The notes under the pieces were generated by a model, which did not search any database, was not told where the DNA came from, and saw only the letters and a program-made list of their open reading frames with translations. Positions 6,742 through 11,287 of a stretch of 11,287 bases of DNA are shown piece after piece; the first letter of the stretch is position 1, and every line of letters begins with the position of its first letter. Both the position numbers and the translations under genes were made by a program. The stretch lies in assembly GCA_012727745.1 (NCBI GenBank), contig JAAYGJ010000211.1, positions 1 to 11,287 on the forward strand. The letters run 5' to 3'. This DNA comes from Clostridia bacterium (lineage in GTDB: Bacteria; Bacillota; DSM-521; Neomoorellales; Neomoorellaceae).

Positions 6742-7423
6742 AGCTGTACTCTCCTTCCCGGCTATCGCGCACCAGGCGGCCCCGGTCCAGAGCAACAACC
6801 CGTTTTTTCATCCGGTTTACTATATCCTGAGCGTGGGAAGCCATGATCACAGTTGTGCCCAGGTGATTAATTTCTTCCAGAAGTTTCATTATTTCAGCTG
6901 AGGTTGCCGGGTCAAGGTTGCCGGTAGGTTCATCAGCGATGAGAATGCGCGGGTTATTGACTATAGCTCTGGCAATCGCGGCGCGCTGCTGTTCCCCGCC
7001 TGAAAGTTGATGGGGAAACATGCGCGCTTTGCTGCTTAAGCCTACCTGGCTTAAAGCTTTTTCAACCTTGATCTTGATCTCCCGGGGAGCAGTTTCCAGT
7101 ACTTCCAGGGCAATAGCAACGTTCTCAAAAATAGAGCGATCTGACAGCAAGCGAAAATCCTGAAATACAATGCCAATATTTCGTCTTAAATAAGGTATCT
7201 CATTCCTTTTCAGGCGGGCGATACTGCGACCGCCGACAATAATCTGACCTTTGCTCGGTATTTCCTGGCGAAAAATTAGGCGGATAAATGTTGTTTTACC
7301 CGCACCGCTAGGACCTACTAAAAAAACAAATTCACCTTTATCTATTTTAAGACTGATATTATCAAGGGCGACAATATCAGGAGTATATATTTTACTAACA
7401 TTAAAAAACTGGATTAAACTCAA
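6731..7423 (-). CDS. ftsE: FtsE, ATPase subunit of the FtsEX complex
   Basis: A cytoplasmic ABC ATPase of 230 residues, the normal size for FtsE. It has Walker A GPSGAGKTT (37-45), Q-loop Gln88 in VFQDFRLL, signature LSGGEQQR (140-147), Walker B RILIADEP (159-166), D-loop GNLD, and H-loop His197 in IMASHAQDIV. The FtsE-typical VFQDFRLL and DEPTGNLDP are both present. The start is a TTG at 7423, preceded by GGGGGTGG about seven bases upstream; the N-terminus MSLIQFFNVSKIY aligns with the usual family start. It is the first gene of the four-gene envelope operon and is preceded by a promoter and a hairpin leader. It powers FtsX to regulate the peptidoglycan hydrolase encoded two genes downstream. 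Confidence 0.97.
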   Translation of the reverse strand: MSLIQFFNVSKIYTPDIVALDNISLKIDKGEFVFLVGPSGAGKTTFIRLIFRQEIPSKGQIIVGGRSIARLKRNEIPYLRRNIGIVFQDFRLLSDRSIFENVAIALEVLETAPREIKIKVEKALSQVGLSSKARMFPHQLSGGEQQRAAIARAIVNNPRILIADEPTGNLDPATSAEIMKLLEEINHLGTTVIMASHAQDIVNRMKKRVVALDRGRLVRDSREGEYSYEA

Positions 7424-7449
7424 ACTGCCACCCCCAAAAAAGGCAAAGG

Positions 7450-7472
7450 AAAAACAACCTCTAGGGTTGTTT
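7450..7472 (-). terminator. Hairpin plus T5 in the ftsE leader, attenuator or leftover terminator
   Basis: AAACAACC and GGTTGTTT form an 8-bp stem with a 5-nt loop (7472-7452), and five Ts run through its end (7454-7450). It lies between the likely ftsE promoter and the ftsE start codon, so transcripts of the operon should meet it. The stem is AT-rich, so termination would be partial at best, more so in a thermophile. Confidence 0.4.
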
Positions 7473-7477
7473 CGACA
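7471..7477 (-). promoter_or_regulatory. Spo0A-box-like heptamer TGTCGAA in the ftsE leader
   Basis: The exact heptamer reads on the minus strand at roughly +24 to +30 of the predicted ftsE transcript, touching the 5' arm of the leader hairpin. If it is a real Spo0A site, its position downstream of the promoter would suit repression. The evidence is one 7-base match in a probable spore-former. Confidence 0.2.
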
Positions 7478-7506
7478 TAATGGCTTAAAATCCTTTTTAA
7501 TTTTTT

Positions 7507-7534
7507 ATTATAGCCCGATGTTATTAATTGTCTA
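7507..7534 (-). promoter_or_regulatory. Sigma-A-type promoter of the ftsEX operon
   Basis: TAGACA (7534-7529, five of six -35 bases) is separated by 16 bp from a perfect TATAAT (7512-7507). The start would be near 7500, giving a leader of about 77 nt to the ftsE TTG. It is the only good promoter in the 149-bp gap after the transketolase genes. Confidence 0.65.
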
Positions 7535-7557
7535 CTATGGGCTTGTCTACCATAAAT
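7528..7557. repeat. Tandem 15-bp repeat over the ftsE -35 element
   Basis: TTGTCTACTATGGGC (7528-7542) is followed directly by TTGTCTACCATAAAT (7543-7557); the first 11 positions agree at 10. The left copy contains the -35 element on the other strand. Two half-sites 15 bp apart could bind a regulator, or this may be a chance duplication. Confidence 0.4.
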
Positions 7558-7572
7558 CAGGTTTGAACACCG

Positions 7573-8502
7573 TTAAATACTTTTAAGCCTTTTAACGGCA
7601 GCCTTGATCGCCTCTGCCGTAAGATTATACTTTTGCATTAGCTCAGCCGGCTTACCAGATTCGCCGAAACTGTCAGAGATTCCGACCATTGCCATGGGGG
7701 TCGGCCTGGTAGTAGCCAGCAGCTCCGCCACGGCACTGCCCAAACCGCCAATAATACTGTGCTCCTCAGCCGTAACTACCACACCTGTAGCCGCCGCCGC
7801 CAAAACAGCCTCCCGATCCAGCGGTTTGATAGTACTCATATTAAGCACCATCGCGCTAATCCCCTCTGCCAGCAGTTCATCAGCAGCCTGTAGGGCTTCA
7901 TTGACCATATAGCCGCAGGCAATAATCGCCGCATCCCGGCCAGGCCGTAACTGGTGGGCTTTGCCAAGGTGAAAACTGTAACTCTCATCATATATGCGCG
8001 GCACTGCCGGGCGTCCCAGGCGTAAGTATACAGGGCCGTCGTAGGCCGCAATAGCCTGAACGGCCTGCCTGGTCTCACTGGCATCAGCCGGTACTACAAC
8101 CGTCATATTCGGAATGGCCCGCATCAGGGCTATATCCTCTACCGCCTGGTGAGAAGCGCCGTCCTCACCGACCGTCAGGCCGGCATGGGTAGCAGCAATT
8201 TTGACATTAACCCGAGGATAAGCAATTGCATTCCGCACCGGTTCATAGGCCCGGCCGGTAGCAAAAACGGCAAAAGTGCTGGCAAAAGGAATTTTACCAC
8301 TCAGGGCCAGCCCAGCCGCCGTACCCATCAGACTCTGTTCGGCAATACCCATATTAAAAAAACGTTCAGGAAACTCAGCAGCAAAAAAAGCCGTCATAGT
8401 AGATTTGGACAAATCGGCATCCAGGACAACAATCCGTTCATCCTGCCGCCCTAACTCCACCAGAGCCCTGCCGTATGCTTCCCGGGTAGCAATTTTGGTC
8501 AC
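7573..8502 (-). CDS. Transketolase, C-terminal (pyrimidine-binding) subunit of a split enzyme
   Basis: The second half of a two-gene transketolase, 309 residues, cytoplasmic. Transketolase moves two-carbon units between sugar phosphates with TPP and Mg2+ in the non-oxidative pentose phosphate pathway. The pyrimidine-domain motif NMGIAEQSLMGTAAG carries the catalytic Glu55, and HAGLTVGEDGASHQ has the conserved His106 and His118. A C-terminal transketolase domain follows from about 190. I chose the GTG at 8502, which gives MTKIATREAYG, because GAGGAAGGTG lies just upstream and the length matches the family. The longer TTG start at 8559 has no ribosome site and adds a non-conserved tail. DXS and pyruvate dehydrogenase E1-beta share this fold, but the paired N subunit with transketolase motifs favours transketolase. 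An inverted repeat CCGTTAAA/TTTAACGG (7598-7570) spans the 3' end but lacks a T run. Confidence 0.94.
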   Translation of the reverse strand: MTKIATREAYGRALVELGRQDERIVVLDADLSKSTMTAFFAAEFPERFFNMGIAEQSLMGTAAGLALSGKIPFASTFAVFATGRAYEPVRNAIAYPRVNVKIAATHAGLTVGEDGASHQAVEDIALMRAIPNMTVVVPADASETRQAVQAIAAYDGPVYLRLGRPAVPRIYDESYSFHLGKAHQLRPGRDAAIIACGYMVNEALQAADELLAEGISAMVLNMSTIKPLDREAVLAAAATGVVVTAEEHSIIGGLGSAVAELLATTRPTPMAMVGISDSFGESGKPAELMQKYNLTAEAIKAAVKRLKSI

Positions 8503-8570
8503 ATTAACACCTTCCTCAGAAATTATCTTGTCCACCGCCAGTAGCGTCGACTGAAGCAATGAATGTATTG

Positions 8571-9389
8571 TTAGTCGCCCAGCTCAGCCAGCGCCCGTTC
8601 TACTTCTTCTGCTTTGGGCGCCTTACCGTGCCAGCCCGCCTGGTTTTCCATAAAGGACACACCCTTGCCCTTAACAGTCTCAGCAATAATAACCGCCGGT
8701 TTTCCCTGTACCTGTCGGGCCCATTGCAGGGCTGCCATAATTTGGCTGAAATCGTGCCCATCAATAGTTCTGGTTTCCCAGCCAAAGGCCCGGAACTTCT
8801 CTGCCAGCGGCTCGGGGGACATAACTTCCTCCACAGCGCCATCGATCTGCAGGTGGTTGTGATCAATAATAGCCGTCAGGTTGTCCAGCTTGTAATGAGC
8901 TGCAGCCATAGCTCCTTCCCAGCCCATGCCTTCCTGTAATTCCCCATCACCTAAGAGCACATAGACCCGATAATCGGCCTTATCAAGACGGGCTGCCAGT
9001 GCCATGCCGTTGGCAACGGTCAGACCATGCCCCAGGGAACCGGTAGACACTTCTACCCCGGGAAGAGCTTTGCGATCCGGATGACCCTGCAGCGGGCTAC
9101 CTAATTGGCGCAGGGTATTTAGTTTTTCTACCGGAAAATAACCTCTCTCTGCCAGGGCAGCATATAAAACCGGGGCGGCATGGCCTTTGGAAAGGACAAA
9201 CCGGTCTCTCTGCGGCCAGTCCGGGCGCTCCGGGTCCAGGCGCATAACCCCAAAATATAATGAGACCACTATTTCTACTGCTGACAGGGAGCCACCGGGA
9301 TGGCCGGAACCGGCAGCACCGACCATGCTAATTATATGCCGCCGCAGCCTCCGGGCGATAGTAGTTAATTCTTGATAATCAATTATCAA
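8571..9389 (-). CDS. Transketolase, N-terminal (TPP-binding) subunit of a split enzyme
   Basis: The first half of the split transketolase, 272 residues. It binds the diphosphate end of TPP through GDGELQEG (147-154) and Asn178 (DHNHLQIDG), the GDG-N motif. Substrate/cofactor histidines are visible in GSGHPGG (His30), SKGHA (His70), GHPD (His103) and GSLGHG (His121). The gene begins with TTG at 9389, six bases after the yitT stop and in the same frame. The yitT stop region supplies GGGAGG about 11 nt upstream, so translation is probably coupled. No ATG occurs until residue 22, inside the conserved core. An 18-bp perfect palindrome covers its first six codons. It pairs with the next gene, 68 nt downstream, to form the complete enzyme. 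Confidence 0.94.
   Translation of the reverse strand: MIIDYQELTTIARRLRRHIISMVGAAGSGHPGGSLSAVEIVVSLYFGVMRLDPERPDWPQRDRFVLSKGHAAPVLYAALAERGYFPVEKLNTLRQLGSPLQGHPDRKALPGVEVSTGSLGHGLTVANGMALAARLDKADYRVYVLLGDGELQEGMGWEGAMAAAHYKLDNLTAIIDHNHLQIDGAVEEVMSPEPLAEKFRAFGWETRTIDGHDFSQIMAALQWARQVQGKPAVIIAETVKGKGVSFMENQAGWHGKAPKAEEVERALAELGD
9372..9389. promoter_or_regulatory. Perfect 18-bp palindrome resembling a Rex operator
   Basis: The sequence is TTGATAAT, two spacer bases, then ATTATCAA, a perfect 8-bp inverted repeat. It has the same length and geometry as the clostridial Rex box (TTGTTAA-N4-TTAACAA) and agrees at 12 of its 14 defined positions. It covers the TTG start of the transketolase N subunit. 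No clear promoter is seen right beside it, which weakens the case; it could also be an mRNA stem that masks the start codon. Confidence 0.3.
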
Positions 9390-9395
9390 AACCCT

Positions 9396-10274
9396 TCATT
9401 CCTCCCACTGGCGAAAACCTTCGCCTAAAACTTCGTGTACATTAGAAACAATAACAAAAGCATTGGAGTCAACAGAGGCCACCAGGCCCTTCAAACGGCT
9501 TACTTCGGAGCGGTGAACCACTACCAGCAATATTTCCCGCTGCTGATGAGTGTATAGCCCCCTGGCGGCAATGCCGGTTGCCCCCCGGCCCAGCTGTTTT
9601 AGAACAGCACTGGCAATCGCTGCCGAATGATCCGAAATTATCAGAGCTGCCTTGGCATAACCGCCACCTTCCTGGACCGCATCAATAGCCCGGCTGGTAA
9701 GAAAAAGACCCAGCAGCGCATAAAGGGCCAATTCAATATTAAAAGTCAACGCTGCCAGAGCAATTACCAGGGCATCAACTATAACCAATCCCATACCTGC
9801 ACTGATATGTAAAAAATGGCGAAATAGCAAGGCTGCCAGGTCGGTACCCCCGGTACTGCCACCACAGCGAAAAACTATTCCCAACCCCACCCCGCTCATC
9901 AGGCCGCCATAAATGGCAGCCAGGAGGGGGTTAGCGGTAGGAGCCTGCAGTACCAGAGCGAAGGCATCCGTTAATAGCGACAGCACGATGGTGCCATAAA
10001 GGGTTTTGACACCAAAATTCCAACCTAGCACTTTCAGCCCGGCCAAAAACAGGGGGATATTTAGAACCAATATCAATAACCCCACCGGCCAGCCAAAAAG
10101 GTGATGAATGACCGTAGCTAGGCCGCTTAGGCCGCCGGCAGCAATTTTATTGGGAACTAGAAAAAGCACAAGTCCCAGCGCCGTAATCAGGCTGCCTGCT
10201 GCTATGCCCAGGTAATTGAACCATTCTTTGTGCCAAAACCGGCCCCCGGCTAGAACACTACTCCTTTTCGACAA
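9396..10274 (-). CDS. YitT family membrane protein with C-terminal DUF2179 domain
   Basis: A 292-residue integral membrane protein of the YitT/YvjA group. The N-terminal two thirds hold about five to six hydrophobic segments, starting with YLGIAAGSLITALGLVLFLVPNKIAAGG (21-48), and the family motif GGSTGGTDL (138-146). The C-terminal part (about 205-285) is the cytoplasmic DUF2179 domain (AALIISDH; RGATGIAARGLYTHQQREILLVVV). The molecular function of this family is not established. The only usable start is a TTG at 10274, with GGAAGGGA at a rather long spacing; a stop lies four codons upstream. A second AAAAGGAG sits inside codons 3-5 but no standard start follows it in frame. It lies 36 nt after the ferredoxin gene and 6 nt before the transketolase N subunit, so it shares their operon without an obvious functional link. 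Confidence 0.9.
   Translation of the reverse strand: MSKRSSVLAGGRFWHKEWFNYLGIAAGSLITALGLVLFLVPNKIAAGGLSGLATVIHHLFGWPVGLLILVLNIPLFLAGLKVLGWNFGVKTLYGTIVLSLLTDAFALVLQAPTANPLLAAIYGGLMSGVGLGIVFRCGGSTGGTDLAALLFRHFLHISAGMGLVIVDALVIALAALTFNIELALYALLGLFLTSRAIDAVQEGGGYAKAALIISDHSAAIASAVLKQLGRGATGIAARGLYTHQQREILLVVVHRSEVSRLKGLVASVDSNAFVIVSNVHEVLGEGFRQWEE
10267..10273 (-). promoter_or_regulatory. Spo0A-box-like heptamer TGTCGAA at the yitT start
   Basis: TTTGTCGAAAAG on the minus strand matches the Spo0A box core and its A/T-rich flanks, and overlaps the TTG start codon. No promoter is obvious next to it, so operator function is doubtful. Confidence 0.15.
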
Positions 10275-10310
10275 AGATCGCTATATTCCCTTCCACGGCC
10301 TATTTATGAA

Positions 10311-10559
10311 TTAGCTTTCCCGCCAGACAACAGCCCCGGCCGGGCAGACCTGGCAGCAACTGCCGCACTGGTTGCAGCTGCCGTCTATGTAGTAAAAAGG
10401 ATCGCCCCAGCCAGCAACTCTGCTGCCGTTCTCAACAGTGACAGCATGACTATCCCCTACCGCCCTTAGCGGCCTGCGCCTCTCCCTGATGGCCTTTAGC
10501 GGGCAGGCCACTGAGCAATTACCACAACCGATACAGGCGTCAGTAATCACGTAAGGCAT
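10311..10559 (-). CDS. Small ferredoxin-like protein with two [4Fe-4S] motifs and a long linker
   Basis: An 82-residue cytoplasmic iron-sulfur protein. Two complete CxxCxxCxxxCP motifs are present: Cys9-12-15-19 and Cys62-65-68-72, each expected to supply ligands for a [4Fe-4S] cluster, with an extra Cys69 in the second. Classic clostridial 2[4Fe-4S] ferredoxins are about 55-60 residues; here roughly 40 residues separate the motifs, beginning with a basic stretch (RERRRPLRA, 25-33). The ATG at 10559 has GGAAGGGG five bases upstream. It should carry low-potential electrons, but its redox partner is not visible; the neighbours (YitT, transketolase) do not suggest one. It is the first gene after a terminator, so a promoter should lie in 10560-10657, but I see no convincing -35/-10 pair. 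Confidence 0.88.
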   Translation of the reverse strand: MPYVITDACIGCGNCSVACPLKAIRERRRPLRAVGDSHAVTVENGSRVAGWGDPFYYIDGSCNQCGSCCQVCPAGAVVWRES

Positions 10560-10657
10560 TTTTACCCCTTCCTAACTGTCCTATATTGATCATTGTTTGC
10601 CCCAGCCTGAAGGGTTATGCAATAAGCCTACCGCTCATCTTACCGCCTACCCAGTGT

Positions 10658-10687
10658 AAAAAGCCCGCATGCTTGCGCACCCGGGCT
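10658..10687 (-). terminator. Intrinsic terminator after the right-edge gene
   Basis: AGCCCG pairs with CGGGCT. After one G-G mismatch the stem continues as GTGC/GCAT with a GCAA tetraloop, and five Ts follow on the minus strand. It begins 8 nt after the stop codon of the upstream gene. Confidence 0.9.
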
Positions 10688-10694
10688 AAAGTCG

Positions 10695-11287
10695 TTACTT
10701 GTTGATGATTTTGTCTAAAGCTTCATGAATAAACTCCAGCAGCAGTTTATGTTCACCGCCGCTTAGAGTTGTAATTTGGTCCTGCAGGTTGCTGACATAA
10801 GCGCTTAACTGGCTCGATACAGAAGCCTGTGAAGCCGGATTAGCCAGTAGGCCGAAACCCGTACCGGCGACCAGGAAAAGTCCTATCTCCGGCCTGGGTA
10901 CCTTCTGCAAAGCATGCTGCAGCAGCTGTATCGCCTTTTCCTCCAACACCTTTAACAACACCAGCAAAATTGTCAGCACATAAGCACAGTTGATTACAGG
11001 CTGTTCCTTACCCGGTATTTCGGCTAAAAGTTTCCCGACAACCTTGTTCGCCTCCCGGGGTAATAGGTTACTCAGTGTTTTCAGCAACTTACCCCTGGCA
11101 TGTTGCCAGTCTGCATTAACACTATCCTCTTCCTTGCCCTCTTTACTTATACTGTCAGCGCGAAGGGTAGGGACAAATTTAAGCAGCGAACGTCCCGGAA
11201 TTTTTTCATTGCTGTTTACAACATAGCGCCGTTCCAAAAAACCTTGCTTTTCCAACTCCAGCAACATGTCATAGGCAGTCCATTTGC
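10695..11287 (-). CDS. Unrecognised protein, winged-helix-like N-terminus (5' end outside the window)
   Basis: The frame is open to the right edge, so at least 196 residues are visible and the true start is not. I do not recognise the family. The first visible part, TAYDMLLELEKQGFLERRY then GRSLLKFVPT, has the look of the recognition helix and wing of a PadR/MarR-like winged-helix DNA-binding domain. That is followed by a charged, probably flexible stretch (RADSISKEGKEEDSVNAD). The C-terminal 130 residues look alpha-helical, with a hydrophobic segment CAYVLTILLVLLKVLEEKAIQLL that may be a buried helix or dimer interface rather than a membrane span, and an end LLEFIHEALDKIINK. A regulator is a reasonable guess from the N-terminus only. 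A strong terminator follows immediately, so it ends its own transcription unit. Confidence 0.75.
   Translation of the reverse strand, partial: KWTAYDMLLELEKQGFLERRYVVNSNEKIPGRSLLKFVPTLRADSISKEGKEEDSVNADWQHARGKLLKTLSNLLPREANKVVGKLLAEIPGKEQPVINCAYVLTILLVLLKVLEEKAIQLLQHALQKVPRPEIGLFLVAGTGFGLLANPASQASVSSQLSAYVSNLQDQITTLSGGEHKLLLEFIHEALDKIINK

Noticed and set aside
8521..8548. Possible internal promoter between the two transketolase genes (TCGACG, 17 bp, GATAAT)
   Set aside because: Only 4 of 6 bases fit the -35, and the two subunits must be made together; probably chance.
8503..8559. N-terminal extension of the transketolase C subunit from the TTG at 8559
   Set aside because: There is no ribosome site before the TTG, the added residues are not family-like, and a strong GAGGAAGGTG precedes the GTG at 8502.

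Overview
Every gene I can support lies on the minus strand, so the window reads right to left. The proteins point to an anaerobic, spore-forming, Gram-positive Clostridia-class bacterium. The signs are a split transketolase, a YitT/DUF2179 protein, a small two-cluster ferredoxin, a clostridial-type ftsE-ftsX-M23 peptidase-S41 protease block, strong AGGAGG-type ribosome sites and many TTG/GTG starts. The moderately GC-rich composition and protein style are reminiscent of Moorella and relatives; that is an inference from recall, not a database match. Layout from right to left: (1) 11287-10695, the 3' part of an unrecognised gene whose visible N-terminus looks like the end of a winged helix, closed by a strong intrinsic terminator (10687-10658). 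(2) 10559-7573, four co-oriented genes: a 2x[4Fe-4S] ferredoxin-like protein, a YitT-family membrane protein, and the N- and C-terminal subunits of a split transketolase. The two transketolase subunits should form one TPP enzyme of the non-oxidative pentose phosphate pathway. An 18-bp perfect palindrome resembling a clostridial Rex operator covers the start of the N subunit. (3) 7534-3310, a cell-envelope operon: a good sigma-A-type promoter, a leader with a hairpin plus T5, then ftsE, ftsX (11-nt overlap), a coiled-coil/M23 murein hydrolase of the EnvC/PcsB type, and an S41 (CtpA-type) protease, ending at a clear intrinsic terminator. FtsEX is an ABC-like complex that transmits ATP hydrolysis to an extracellular coiled-coil partner and so controls peptidoglycan cutting; the adjacent M23 protein is the obvious partner. 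(4) 3305-1113, a new transcription unit with an extended -10 promoter: a nicotinamidase-like cysteine hydrolase, then an RNA ligase RtcB with all metal/guanylate ligands. A GC-rich structured stretch lies between them and has a partial, incomplete likeness to the 3' half of a c-di-GMP-I riboswitch. (5) 893-1, an extended -10 promoter and the first 287 codons of uvrB, running off the left edge. The genes themselves are ordinary and well understood. The most interesting material is regulatory: the Rex-like palindrome, the ftsE leader, the rtcB leader and a cluster of Spo0A-box-like heptamers near gene starts. I saw no mobile element, CRISPR array, tRNA or rRNA, and no gene-free gap exceeds about 250 bases. 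I do not see a clearly new biological system.
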